Made by a program: the position numbers and the translations under genes
Notes under the pieces: generated by a model
What the model was told of the DNA's origin: nothing
Databases searched by the model: none
What the model saw: only the letters and a program-made list of their open reading frames with translations
Shown here: in pieces, positions 1 through 12,060 of the stretch
Layout of the letters: each line of letters begins with the position of its first letter
Numbering within the stretch: position 1 is the first letter of the stretch
Origin: Pegea sp. RAD2-039
Taxonomy: Eukaryota; Chordata; Thaliacea; Salpida; Salpidae
Assembly (NCBI GenBank): GCA_034620365.1
Contig: JAQGEQ010000142.1
Span: 1-64,000 of the forward strand
Length of the DNA stretch: 64,000 nt
Direction of reading: 5' to 3'

Positions 1-1074
1 AATGACTCAAAACCCAACGGCCAACAATCATACGTTGCAACCACTGCAGTCAGGTTAGTTGAACTATTTTATTTAACTAAATTTAAATAGGTACTTGCTT
101 TTAAAATTATTTATACCATTTCCACTTTAAAATAAACCAAGAAATCGAATCATGCCATAAAAAGGTTTCATTTTTAAGGATTATTTTTAAAAATCTTTTT
201 TTTGGAGTTTTAAATTGAGATAAATATACCAACTACTTATGAGATGAAAACAAAATTACTCATTTATGATTGTAATTTACTTCTTATAAAGGTCTTAGTA
301 TATAGTAGTTTATCTTGATCATCCATCTAAACACTGCTTATTTTATTGAAATGACGAAATAATATTTGACCACTGTTGCTATTTTATCCTCAATTACGAA
401 TTTAAGTTTATTCATTTACAGCATTTAACCATTATTTTTACCCATTTTCTCTATTATAGAAGCTCAAATCTACCAGCCCCATATTTCTAAATCCAACAAG
501 CCTTTGCAAGCCAACCAAAGTCAATCTAAAACTTCATCATTGCTAGGCAAGGATAAAAAGTCTCTCATCAATGAGATTGAGAATTTAAAGCATCAGCTGT
601 ATGTTTCGCGAAAGCGTAATCAGACTCTTATGCGAAACCTGAATAAGGCAAAATCATTTCGTAATAGATGTGAATATTGCTTTCAAAAAGAACAAAATCA
701 GAAGCAAATGTATAGCACTGGAGTTAACACATTGCAAAATTATCAAAGCACTACATTTGAGAAGGTAAAATAACTCAAGTAAACATGTATATAAAAAGAA
801 TTTCTTGATCTAATCAGTCAGACTCTATACAAATTTCAAATTTAGCCAAAACTACTACTTATTTAATAAGTTACAACTAAATTGTATCTCAAAAACTTAT
901 TAGTCTACGCAATGATAGCTTTTATGAAAAACTGTTTGCCTGATTGAGCTAAACCTAATTTTTTTAAAGGCTCGTGCAAATAAGGTTTCAAAAAAATGCA
1001 ATCAATGCGACTTCAAGACATCCAATCCTAATGAAATGGATTTCCATATGATTTGGAATCATTTTGTTCCATAA
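1..1074 (+). CDS. Zinc-finger/coiled-coil protein A1, 3' part (gene runs off the left edge)
   Basis: Exons seen: 1-53 (partial), 460-764 and 970-1074 (stop TAA at 1072-1074). They match the last three exons of the complete paralogue at 51797-55553, with identical exon lengths (305 and 105 nt) and phases. The 305-nt exon encodes a basic, Leu-spaced helix (KDKKSLINEIENLKHQLYVS, then an Arg/Lys-rich stretch) that looks like a short coiled coil, followed by CEYC. The last exon carries CNQCDF...HMIWNH, a C-x2-C-x12-H-x4-H spacing that fits one C2H2 zinc finger. Both histidines are present here, unlike copy A2. A nuclear nucleic-acid-binding role is inferred from the finger only. The family is not one I recognise by name. 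The 5' exons must lie outside the window. Confidence 0.75.
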
Positions 1075-1740
1075 TCAACAAGATTATATCGACTTGTTTG
1101 TAGCATATTTGCTTCATTATGTTTTTAAGATGATTATCTTTAGTTTAAAAAGCGGAAAATTTATTTATTTTCGTTAAAGAGTTTTTCTTAATCAATTACA
1201 TCTTAATAAAAAGATATCAATTTATGATGCCAACTTAATTCAATCTGATTTAATAATTAAAAATGCGTTTTTATCTATTTCATGATGTTTCTTTTTAATG
1301 GTTTTGACTTTAATTAAATGTAAAGATCATTATGAAGATAAAACCGATCCTTTGTTTTAATGTTTGTATTTACATATTGAGTCGAAACCCAAAAATAAAG
1401 GTTGTTTAAAAAAGTGGTGAAATGTTTTTTAAAAATTTTTAATATCTTTAAAAGACTCCGGAAGAAAGCAAGAAAATTAAATTTCCAAAAGCAGAATTTC
1501 TAAATAAATTGTTTATTATTCGGAGCAGTTTACAGTTTAAAATTTTGTTTAATCAAATAATGAAAGAATTGACTTATTTCTAACTAATGAAATTTTAATT
1601 TTTGGCCCATAAAAAGAACAGAAAACATAAAGTTTACATAAAAGGTTTTACTACACTATTTTCGATAAGAAACGACTCTTAAAACTTTTGTTTAGTTTGA
1701 AAAAGTTTAAAACATTTTCAAAAAATTGTTTATATTTTAA
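1075..1740. repeat. Duplicated 3' flank of the zinc-finger genes
   Basis: AT-rich non-coding DNA. It is nearly the same as 8184-8860 downstream of A2. It also appears in reverse complement at 50880-51790 (3' of A3) and at about 63080-64000. No open frame is conserved between the copies. It marks how far the gene duplications extend. Confidence 0.7.
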
Positions 1741-1744
1741 TTAG

Positions 1745-2250
1745 TTATTATAAAAACCTTTTTTAAATGATTCACACTTCTTCAAGTTCTAAATACGTCC
1801 AATGCTTGAATACAGTGTCAGTGCATGGATGTTATATCAAGATAGTGAAATAAAAAACAATGAATTTGTTCAGGTTACTCTTACGAAATTGGTATGCAGG
1901 AAACTTAAGACTAATTAACAAAGTTATAAATAAGGTCTTAGTTTTTTAGATTTAGATACTTATGAAATTCAACGGGTTAAATACAACCTAATACTTAATT
2001 TTAAGCCTTTCCCTAATCTAGTTGACTTTCAATTTCATACTTTTTCTCCATTAGTCCTCCCCACAAGTTATATCAACGAAGATAACACACATTACATCTT
2101 AATAAACGTATATAACCTGGTACATTAATCAGAGCAAATTTCCCTTTCATACTGCACAATTATTACTCAGAGCTAGTTGCCATAAGACATTGTCATGTCA
2201 GAATCACTTGTGCTGCTCAAGAAAAAATTGAATTGTTTTAGTGTTTTCCC
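1745..2250 (+). mobile_element. LINE reverse-transcriptase tail relic (CR1/L2/Jockey-like)
   Basis: Broken frames read like the end of a non-LTR reverse transcriptase. IRPMLEYSVSAWMLYQDSEI near 1796-1855 matches the usual VRPxLEY.xxxWxPY block. It is followed near 1940-2050 by a stretch like the RR.RxDLI..FK block (DTYEIQRVKYNLILNFKPF), and near 2175-2240 by DIVMSESLVLLKKKLNCF, like the terminal 'LP..IV.A.S...FK..LD' block. Several stops interrupt it, so it is dead. The same fragment sits behind A2 (8860-9350), and a longer one is on the minus strand at 45900-46990. The family call is by motif memory and a profile search could change the clade. Confidence 0.6.
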
Positions 2251-3400
2251 AACTATAATTTTAAATTTTCATTAATTTTCTCTTTTTGTATAATTAAGAC
2301 TCTTTTAATTATTTACTGTTATGTTTTATGGAAACTCGTGAACTGGCGTGAGTTTCGTACATGTCATTTTGTACTTATATCATGATTGTTTAAAGAAATT
2401 ATTATAAATGAAGTTAAATGTAAGAAAAATTGCTACGAAAGGTGTTGGTTTCAAGCATCCCATTTCGTTTATCGTAATGAATAAATAAATAAGTTCAAAG
2501 TTTTATTACGCCAATTTAGGTAGCAAAATTTCAACCTTGAATTTCCATTCAAGTTAACTGGTAATATTTATTTCAAGATTTTTAGTGTAACTAATAATTT
2601 TAGAGTTATTTACTGTATATATAGTTATTGTTTTTTAGCTTACTTGAAAATTTTTAAGTATAATTTTTATAATTTCATTCACTTTTTCTTTTGATTTACT
2701 GCTTTCCTCTGATTTAAACTTTTATAATTTCATTTTGATAATATTATTTTAGTAATTGTAAGATCGATATAAGAATTATTAGTTTTATACCATATTTGAA
2801 ATTGATAATAAAAAGCTTAATAAATATTAAATATTTTCTTCAATTTATTTTGAAATTAAACTTACTTTTATGTACATGATATAAATTTTAATTACAAATG
2901 TCGTTTGAGGTTATTTCTATTTCTTTTAAAATTGATATTCAAACAATTTTATAATTGATTACTTATTTACTAGTGTATTGAAATTAATTTTTCATTGTTT
3001 AATCTCTGTAAAAACTACTTAAATTAACTTTTAATTAGTTTAAAATGTTATATCTTTAGTTGTATCTATATTTATAGTGTTATTATCATATTATTTATTA
3101 TCTGTCGTCAGAACTATTGTATGTTTTGTATTAGATATCTGTTATATTATTATATACTATTTATTAATATAGTTTAATAGAAATGAACCAATTTTATATA
3201 ATGGATTCCATTTTATATTTGTTTAATTGTAATCATATTTATTGCAAACAATTATCTATTTAATTTAAATTTATTTATTAAAAACATTATTTTAAATGAT
3301 ATTAATCTTATTATGGTTATTAAAAATTCTACTTTTGTTATAAAATTAATTAGAATGAATGATGCTTTCATTATCAAGATTATAATATGTCTTTATTAGC
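2250..3400. repeat. AT-rich LINE 3' flank and inverted repeat arm
   Basis: Extremely AT-rich sequence with no credible gene. Its first 350 bases recur at 9350-9720. Most of it recurs in reverse complement at 44880-45900, where it again follows the LINE tail in the same order. It probably includes the LINE 3' untranslated region. Confidence 0.55.
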
Positions 3401-5330
3401 AATCTCGATAAGATTACCCATAAATAAGCCCCCATAGTGAAATAATCATCCTCTCAAGTATCTGCTTTAAAGATGCAACTTTGTAGCTACTTATATAAAT
3501 TGAGCGTTTTAAAGGTTGTGTTCTCCAAGAATCCACCCATAAGGCCGTTAGACTAAACAGTTCATTCTTACATGACAAGCAACCAAAAACTCTCTTCCTA
3601 TGATGATCTAATTTGTGAGAATGTGTGTTAGCGAGAGGTACTCTCTTTAGGCACCTTCCGTCACATTTATTGTAATAAATAAATAAACCGAATGAAGCTC
3701 GAGTCAGAGCCCAATCTGCTCAGGTAAACCCTTGTTGCTTGAATGGATAACGAGCCTTTTAGGCTAGATCGTTATATAGAGCAGGGACATCCACAGTTCT
3801 CGCTCTTCCCTTTTGTTGTTCGCTCCACAGCCTAACACTGTTACTTGCTCTTTCTTTCTTAGAAGTTTTAAAAGCTTTCATAATTAAGTTTATAATATGT
3901 GTTTAACAGATCATTAAACGGAATATCCACAAAACATTTGATGATGATGGAATTTGAATTGTCCTGTTTGTTAATCAAATTCTAACTGGACCAAACAATG
4001 GTCAATGTCAAATGAGATCAAATTGGTAAAACTTTTACTTACTTTGAAATAAAATATTTTTCTACCCATCGATTTTTAATTATAATCTTGGGGAGGACTT
4101 GCATATCTCATGTTAGTGACAAATCAATGGGCTCTTGAAGCCATGAATGATCTAACTTTAGTGATGTTTCCTTCAGGGAAGCGATCCACATCTCTTCAAG
4201 ATCAACCCACTTGCAATCTCACCAAAGTTGTCCCTAAACAAGCCCCCATAGTGAACCAAGTCATCTTCTCAAGCATCTGTTCCTCTATAGATGTAACTGT
4301 GTAGCCACTTACTTAATTTTAGCACTTTAAAGCTTGTGCTTTCCATGAATCCACCATTAAAGTTGTTCCTTTAGAGTGTTTTCAAATTTTTTGTGGCCCA
4401 TGCACCTCTCCAATCAAGGATCAATCCACACACCTTTAGACTAAACAGTTCATTCTTACAAATACAATTGATGATCATGGATTTTTAACTGTCATGCTGG
4501 TTAATCAAATCCTAATGGACTGAAGTAATATCATTGTCAGACAAGATTAATTAGGTATTACTTTTACTTAATTTGCTATAAAATATTTTTGTAGTCATTG
4601 ATTATTAATTACAGTCTTGGGGAGGACTTTCTTACCTCATGTTAGTGACAAATCACTAGGCTTTGGCAGCCACGATAGATCTATATTTAGGGATGCTTCC
4701 TTCAGGGCAGCAGTCCACATCTTTTTAAGATCAACCCATCTGCAATCTCACTAAGGTTGCCCCTGAACAAACCCCCTAGTGAACTATGTCATCCTCTCAA
4801 GCATTTTTCGATTATAGATTCAACTGTGTAGCCACTTACTCAATTTTAGCACTTTAATGCTTATGCTTTCCATGATTCCACCATTAAAGGCGTTCCTTTA
4901 GAGTGTTTTCAAATTTTTTGTGGCCCATGACACCTCTCCAATCAAGGATCAATCCACACACCTTTAGACTAAACAGTTCATTCTTGCATAACAAGCACCC
5001 AAAAACTCCCATCGAATTAACCAAATGAAGCTTGGGTCAGAGACCCAATTGCTCGGGTAACCCCTGTTGTACGAGTGGATAGCAAGCCTTATGGCATTGA
5101 TTGTTTTATAGAGTAAAAACATCCATAGTTCTCTCTCCTCCTTTTTGTTGATTGCTCTATAGCCTAAAACTGTTACTTGATCTTTCTTTCATAGAAGTTT
5201 TTAAAGCTTTCATAATTAAGTTTAAAATATGTGTTTAACAGATATATAAACGGAATCTCCACAATACATTTGATGATTATGGAATTTTAGTTGTCCTGCT
5301 GGTTAATCAAATCCTAATCGAATGGAATTG
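3400..5330. repeat. Composite tandem repeat R2 (about 530-bp and 1.3-kb spacing)
   Basis: Modules containing 'cttggggaggactt' and 'gtgtagccacttact' start near 4086 and 4616, giving a spacing near 530 bp. Another module (TTCATTCTTACA..., AAAGCTTTCATAATTAAG) occurs near 3565/3870, 4450 and 4980/5195. A reverse-complement fragment lies at 44660-44880, next to the large satellite array. There is no coding signal: the short ATG frame at 4110-4304 is interrupted in the sister module. Confidence 0.65.
3605..3690 (+). repeat. Short dispersed repeat R3
   Basis: Core 'gttagcgagaggtactctct' followed by an AATAAATAAATAA tail. Related copies lie at 31790-31870 (minus), 34530-34585 (plus) and 60655-60730 (plus), with a stub at about 61888-61912 exactly where the B2 pseudogene begins. 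The short A/T-rich tail suggests the 3' end of a LINE or SINE, which is inference. Confidence 0.45.
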
Positions 5331-5389
5331 TTATCATTGTCAGACAAGAATAAATAGGTATTACTTTTACTAAATTTCCCATACATACA

Positions 5390-5960
5390 TTTATAGATCG
5401 GATTTTCACCTTTGAGACCCTCTGCGGTGATGGGTCTAAGGAGATAGATCTTTTACAAATATAACACCCTGTCTCTGAAATTTTAATCGAACAACGAGAC
5501 CGCAATGGTGACCATAAGATCTGTGATGGTTAACGGGGCCTTTATCCTTAGAAAATCTTCATCTTGACGCGACTGGAACCGTTCATGATCCTCTCTTGTT
5601 CTGGTTCGAATTGTTTATTCTTTTTATTGATTTATTTAATTTTTTTGATATTTTTTATTGTTTCCAGCAAAGTTTCTGGGCGAAAAGCGATTGTTGAGTC
5701 TTTAATGGTGATTATTGGAAACTTCGACGTGAACCTGACTTTTATGCTCTCACTGAGATCCCTAAACTTTGGTGACGTCATAAAAGCTTCCTATAGGGGA
5801 TAGATCTTGCACCAATATAACACCGTTTTAGTGAAATTTTCATGGGACAACGCGAGCGCAACGAACATCACAAGAGCCGTGATGCTTCACGAGGCCTTTA
5901 TTCCTAGAAAATCTTCTTTGCAATGCGACTGGAACCCTTCATTATCCTCTTTGCTTAGAT
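5390..5960 (-). repeat. Stray satellite monomers (one partial plus one fragment)
   Basis: Sequence from about 5395 to 5790 and a second fragment from about 5790 to 5960 are diverged copies of the 760-bp unit arrayed at 37768-44670, in the opposite orientation. The junction in the middle ('gacgtcataaaagcttcctataggggatag') skips part of the unit. They lie directly upstream of gene A2, where the missing 5' exons would be expected. Confidence 0.7.
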
Positions 5961-6053
5961 TCTTTTAGATTCTTTTTTCATTTCATCATTGTATTTATTT
6001 TTGTTAGATAGTTTATCTTTATCAATCACATCTTAATTATAATATATCAAGTT

Positions 6054-8183
6054 ATGATGGCGACTCTTACAGAATTTGTAAAAACAGCGATTCCAACAGG
6101 AGTGTTGAATCCCTATCTTCAGCAGCAGCACCATGCGATGCAGCAAAGCTTATATTTGAATTCTCTCAAATTATATTTGGATCATCAGCAGTTTTCTACT
6201 AGAACCTTTAACCAAGCTAAGGTTTTAAATCTTTATTATTACATTTTTTGATTGATAATAATGGAAGTTATTATGTAATAATTATAGTATATTAAATTCA
6301 TTTGCTGACAATCAAATTGTTTCACATTTAAGTATTTCGAAAATAGTGTTTTATTTATGAGTACCTTTGAAAATAGGATTTAGATCTTTTTGTTTTTTTT
6401 TTTTCATTTAAAATTATGAGATCTTCTGTTAATTTCTAAGTTTTACAAAATAATTCTTATTTACTTTTAAATTAAATAGTAAAAACGCTTACAATGATTT
6501 ACTTTTGCTTTCGTTTTCGCCAATTTACCAATTTTTTAATGATTCTTTAAAACTTTAGTCAAGTTTGACGACAAAATTCCTTCAATAATAATCCAACTAT
6601 AGTAGTTTTTCTTTATTTATTAATTTTTTTCAATGCATGGCTGCACATGAGAAATTATACAGAGCTTTCATCATACAGAAAGATAGTAGAAATGTAGATA
6701 AATATTTGCAACGCATCATATTTCATCTAACTGATAAATTATAAGATTGAAAACGACTTACTGCTCGTAAAATTAGTTATATAGTAACTTAAATAGATTA
6801 AGTAATCTTATAGTTTGAAATCACCAAAAATTATCTTGCTTCAGGATATACCTACTCATTATAAGAAAGCGTGGCTGAAAAGTGATTATCTAAATCAACA
6901 AAAATCCTCAATGAAAGAGAACAAACAATACACTGAGGTGAATTGCTGCTATTTACATTCTAACAAATATACTATTGTATTTCTAACTAATTAAACTAAC
7001 TTACACGTAGACATCGTCAATAAATCCCTGCATGAAGACCTTTATGGATAAAGTTCCTTCTTCTGATAACATCCAAAATAATAGAATTCATAAATCTGCT
7101 TTTTCTTCAATGACTCAAAACCCAACGGCCAACAATCATACGTTGCAACCACTGCAGTCAGGTTAGTTGAACTATTTTATTTAACTAAATTTAAATAGGT
7201 ACTTGCTTTTAAAGTTATTTATACCATTTCCACTTAAAAAAAACCAAGAAATCGAATCATGCCATAAAAAGTTTTCAATTATAAGAATTTTTCTTAAAAA
7301 TCATTTTTTTGGAGTTTTAAGTTAAGATAAAGATACCAACTACTTATGAGATGAAAACAAAATTACTCATTTATGATTGTAATTTACTTCTTAAGAAGGT
7401 CTTAGTATATAGTAGTTTATCCTGATCATCCATCTAAACACTGCTTATTTTATTGAAATGACAAAATAATCTTTGACCACTGTTGCTATTTTATCTTCAA
7501 TTACGAATTTAAGTTTATTCATTTACAGCATTTAACCATTATTTTTACCCATTTTCTCTATTATAGAAGCTCAAATCCACCAGCCCCATATTTCTAAATC
7601 CAACAAGACCTTGCAAACAAACAAAATTCAATCAAGAACTTCATCATTGCTAAGCAAGGATAAAAAGTCTCTCGTCAATGAGATTGAGAATTTGAAGCAT
7701 CAGCTGTATGTTTCGCGAAAGCGTAATCAGACTCTTATGCGAAACCTGAACAAGGCAAAATCATTTCGTAATAGATGTGAATATTGCTTTCAAAAAGAAC
7801 AAAATCAGAAGCAAATGTATAGCACTGAAGTTACCACATTGCCAAATTATCAAAGCACTACATTTGAGAAGGTAAAATAACTCCAGCAAACATGTATATA
7901 AAAAGAATTTCTTGATATAATCAGTCAGATTCTATACAAGTTTCAAATTTAGCCAAAACTATTACTTATTTAATAAGTTACAACTAAATTGTATCTCAAA
8001 AACTTATTAATCTTAGCGTTATGATAGCTTTTATGAAAAACTGTTTGCTTCATTGAGCTAAACCTAATTTTTTTAAAGGCTCGTGCAGATAAGGTTTCAA
8101 AAAAATGCAATCAATGCGACTTCAAGACATCCAATCCTAATGAAATGGATTTCCATATGATTTGGAATGATTTTGTTCCATAA
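6054..8183 (+). CDS. Zinc-finger/coiled-coil protein A2, 5'-shortened paralogue (273 aa)
   Basis: Exons 6054-6221, 6845-6937, 7011-7161, 7567-7871 and 8079-8183 join to an open frame of 273 residues, all with GT-AG borders and the same phases as A3. The start ATG (6054 or 6057) is not homologous to the A3 start. The first three A3 exons and the first residues of the fourth are replaced by DNA that resembles the 3' flank of A1 (around 1170-1235), which supplies the ATG. The protein keeps the Gln/His-rich segment (QQQHHAMQQ), the basic coiled coil and CNQCDF. The last zinc ligand is Asp, not His (HMIWND against HMIWNH), so the single C2H2 finger is probably impaired. It could be a functional shortened isoform or a young decaying duplicate. 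Confidence 0.7.
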
Positions 8184-8860
8184 TCAACAAGATTATATCG
8201 ACTTGTTTGTAGATATTTGCTTTATTATGTTTTTAAGTTGATTATCGTTAGTTTAAAAAGCTGAAAATGTATTTATTTTCGTTATAGAGTTTTTCTTAAT
8301 CAATTACATCTTAAAAAAAAGATATCAATTTTTGATGCCGACTTAACTCAATCTGATTTAATAATTAAAAATGCGTTTTTATCCGTTTCATTATGTTTCT
8401 TTTTTATGGTTTTGACTTTAGTGAAATGTCGAGACGATTATAAAGGTAAAACCAATCTTGTGTCTTAATGTTTGTCTTTACATATTGAGTCGAAACCCAA
8501 AAATAAAAGTTGTTTTAAAAAGTGTTGAAAAGTTCTTTAAAAAATTTTTATATCTTTAAAAGACTCGGGAAGAAAGCAAGAAGATTAAATTTCCAAAAGC
8601 AGAATTTCTAACTAAATTGTTTATTATTCAGAGCAGTTTACAGTTTAAAATTTTGTTTAATTAATTAATGAAAAAATTGACTTATTTCTAAATAATGAAA
8701 ATTTATTTTTGGCCCATAAAAAGAACAGATAACTTAAATTTTACATAAAAGTTATTGCTACTCTATTTTCGATAAGAAACGACTCTTAAAACTTTTGTTT
8801 AGTTTGAAAAAGTTTAAAACATTTTCAAAAAGTCGTTTAGATTTTAATTAGTTAATGTAA
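8184..8860. repeat. 3' flank of A2, duplicate of 1075-1740
   Basis: Non-coding and highly similar to the flank of A1, differing by scattered substitutions and small indels. The A1 and A2 duplication therefore included the downstream DNA and the LINE tail. Confidence 0.65.
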
Positions 8861-9720
8861 AAACCTTTTATAAATGATTCACACTTCTTCAAGTTCTATA
8901 TACGTCCAATGCTTGAAAACAGTGTCAGTGCATGGATGTTATATCAAGATAGTGAAATAAAAAACAATGAATTTGTTCAGGTTACTCTTACAAAATTGGT
9001 ATACAGGAAACTTAAGACTAATTAACAAACTTATATAGAAGGTCTTAGTTTTTTAGATTTAGATACTTTTGAAAATCAACGGGTTAAATACAGCCTAATA
9101 ATTAATTTTAAGCCTTTCCCTAATTTAGTTGACTTTCAATTTCATACTTTTTCTCCATTAGTCCTCCCCACAAGTTATATTAACGAAGATAACACACATT
9201 ACATCTTGATAAACGTATATAACCTGGTACATTAATCAGAGCAAATTTCCCTTTCATACTGCACAATTATTACTCAGAGCTAGTTGCCATAAGACATTGT
9301 CATGTCAGAATCACTTGTGCTGCTCAAGAAAAAATTGAATTGTTTTAGTGTTTTCCCAACTATAATTTTAAATTTTCATTAATTTTCTCTTTTTGTATAA
9401 TTAAGACTCTTTTAATTATTTACTGTTATGTTTTATGGAAACTCGTGAACTGGCGTGAGTTTCGTACATGTCATTTTGTACTTATATCATGATTGTATAA
9501 AAAATATTATTCTAAATAAAGTTATATTCGTAATAAAAACTGCTACTAATGGTGTTGGTTTCAAGCATCCCTTTTCGTTTATTGTAATGATTAAAAAAAT
9601 AAGTCCGAAGTGTTATTACGCCAATTTAGGTAGCAAGATTTCAACCTTGAATTTTCATTCAAGTTTACTGGTAAAATTTAGTTCTAGATTTTTAGTGTAA
9701 TTAATAATTTTAGAGTTATT
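8860..9720 (+). mobile_element. LINE tail relic, second copy
   Basis: Duplicate of 1745-2600: the same 'RPMLE'-like block, RR-block and terminal KKKLNCF block, with its own extra stops. The open stretch at 9455-9700 is AT-rich 3' sequence of this relic, not a gene, because the matching stretch at 2345-2600 is closed. Confidence 0.55.
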
Positions 9721-9734
9721 TACTGTAAATAACT

Positions 9735-9935
9735 CTAAACCTCTGCGGAGATGGGTCTCAGGGGATAGATCTTTTAAAAATATAACACCGTCTCTCTGAA
9801 ATTTTAATGGAACAACGCGACCGCAGTGGACACCACAACAGCTGTGATGCTTAACGGGGCTTCTGTCGTTAGAAAATCTTCATCTTGATGCGACTGGAAC
9901 CGTTCATGATCCGCTTTTGTTCTGGTTAATTGGTT
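9735..9935 (-). repeat. Stray satellite fragment
   Basis: A diverged piece of the 760-bp unit, beginning abruptly inside a LINE 3' flank ('ctctaaacctctgcggagat') and ending where the insulin-like gene flank begins near 9940. It marks the left border of the peptide-gene cluster. Confidence 0.65.
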
Positions 9936-9939
9936 ATAG

Positions 9940-10130
9940 TAATATATAAAAGTATTCAAGAAATGATCACAAGCTTTTTCAGATAAATGGTTTATTTATA
10001 TTTTTAAACCGATCATAGTTAGAATTTAGTTTCAGCTGATTGAGAAGAAACAGATAAATGTTAGAACACTGGGAAGCTTTTGATGAAACTTCAAATAGTT
10101 ACATCTTCTTCATCATCTCTTTATCACAAT
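9940..10130 (-). pseudogene. 3' flank of a lost insulin-like gene
   Basis: This stretch matches the DNA just downstream of the stop codon in all five peptide genes: the 'gaagcttttgatgaaact' block, then 'catcatctctttat' from the AATAAA region. Where the stop and last exon should follow (compare 12609 on), the sequence switches to the intergenic module instead. It looks like a sixth copy with its coding exons deleted. Confidence 0.55.
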
Positions 10131-12060
10131 TATTAAAATATTTTTTCGGTAGAAAATTCAGTTTGATTAACAAATTTTCTAATATGTTTTTGCTTCAGTA
10201 AACAACTTCATAATTAGTTAGTTTTCTAGGATTATACCTTTTAGTAGATCTCTTTCATTTTTCTACTAATCAAAGGGCTAAAAAGTCACCAAATAACTAT
10301 TCCTCACCCGATAACTTGTAACATAAAGACTTGAAGATAAATGAGATTATTAATAATTTAGGTCAAATCAACATCAGTATTAATGTGAAGCAAGTTACTT
10401 AGATAAGTTTTTATTTGAAGCTTTATTATTGAAGTTTATTTAAAAAACATAAGATGTTTCTTATAAAAACGTAACTCAAATTTTGTAAAAAATGTTGGTA
10501 ACAATTAAAAGATCAAACTATAACTACATTTTAAGCTTCAAAAAGATATTTAACTACAAATGAAAGAATCTTTAAACTTGATAATCTAGCATTATCAGTC
10601 TGCTTTGCATTCAGCTATACAAAATTGAAACTTTTCTAAACTGTAGTGAGTTAGACTTATCCATTAAACTTTAACTTTCTATATAGAAGATCATTAAAGC
10701 AATAACTTTGCTAAACTATTCTATCAAAAGCTTTTAATCAAAGTTCATCTTTCTATTTAATAGATTATTAAACCAAAGACTGATAAATTACTAAATACTC
10801 TGGTGAGTTAGTTCTTGTTAGTGAGTTCATTTAGCAATAAGTCTTAATTAAGCTTTCAATTTATTCTGAGCCAATTAATTACAATATTGTTATTGAAATC
10901 ATATGAGTATATATAAAATTTTAACCTTTGAAGAACAAACTACTAAAAGCTAATTGAAATTTGAAACAAATTCTAATAAGCATTTAGTAAGCTTAAAACA
11001 AGTCAAAGATATAAAATTGGTTTTCCTAAAGTAATTTTGTAACCTATTTATACGCCACGTGTCTTTGAGTCACAATTTCAACAGCCTTTCTAGTGGGTAA
11101 AAACCAAAAATATGAGTAAAAAAATAATACAAAATTTTCCAAAACCTTTTTCTTAAACACCTTTATTACAAATTTTTTATTTTATATATTTCAACAAATA
11201 TGGATTTTTTAATGATTTCAGTAAACGTTTAATTTGAAAACATCAACATTAAAAATTAAATAAAGTTTCAAGCTTATCAACATTAAACATTTTGCGATTT
11301 TTTATTACACTAAAGATATTCCAAATTAATTTCAAATCTAATATTTTAGTAAAAGTATAAATCTAATACTTCAACAAGAAACGTTTTATTTATGTAATTG
11401 GAGTTTTTAAAGAACATTCTGTTAATCAGCAGTAATATCATTTTCATATTAAATGACCAAGTTATTTAAATTTTATGTTTAAAATTTTCCTTAACTAGTT
11501 TGTCATTAAATTTATTTTATGATTATGATGACAAATATAATTATAACAAAATAGTTTGGAAATCAATTCAGTTTACGAATAGTTTTTACGTTTGTTTTGC
11601 AGCTTTAAATTTTCTAAGATCAAGTTAATATTTTATGAAGCTATCTAAAATCAGTAGCTCCTTTGACAAGCTTCTAAAATTAAATTCAAACAAAACTTAT
11701 ACTTTAATTAGTATTTTGAAAACATAGTGCAAAAATAAGATAATTCCAGCCATAAAAATTTCAGTTTAATTAACAGATCTTCTAATATGTAATTGCCTTA
11801 GTAAAAGAACTGAGAATTGGTTAATTTTCTAGGATTTTATAATTTGGTGGATTTTTTTGTATTTTTCTGGTTTTCAGAAGCTAAAAAGTCACCAAATAAC
11901 TATTCCTCACCTGATAACTTGTGATATAAAGATTTAATGAAGAAAAAATATTTTGTTAATTTTTTATGTGAAATCAACATCAGTATTTATGTGCAGCAAA
12001 TTACTTAGATTTGTTTTATTTCAAGCGTTATTATTGAAGTTTATTTTCATAAACTTTTTT
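10130..12060. repeat. Intergenic M modules of the peptide cluster
   Basis: AT-rich DNA with an internal repeat of about 1.6 kb. The landmark 'accaaataactattcctcac' recurs at about 10288 and 11898 here, and with changes at about 15298, 16964, 26192 and 27798. The block is repeated with each peptide gene. A conserved CACGTG (11056-11061) followed by TGAGTCA (11066-11072) recurs in the second unit. No genes are seen. Confidence 0.6.

Noticed and set aside
4110-4304. 64-residue plus frame in the R2 repeat
   Set aside because: Interrupted in the sister module at 4640-4830 and in the inverted copy near 44700.
9455-9700. 81-residue plus frame
   Set aside because: Lies in the LINE 3' region; the duplicate at 2345-2600 is closed.
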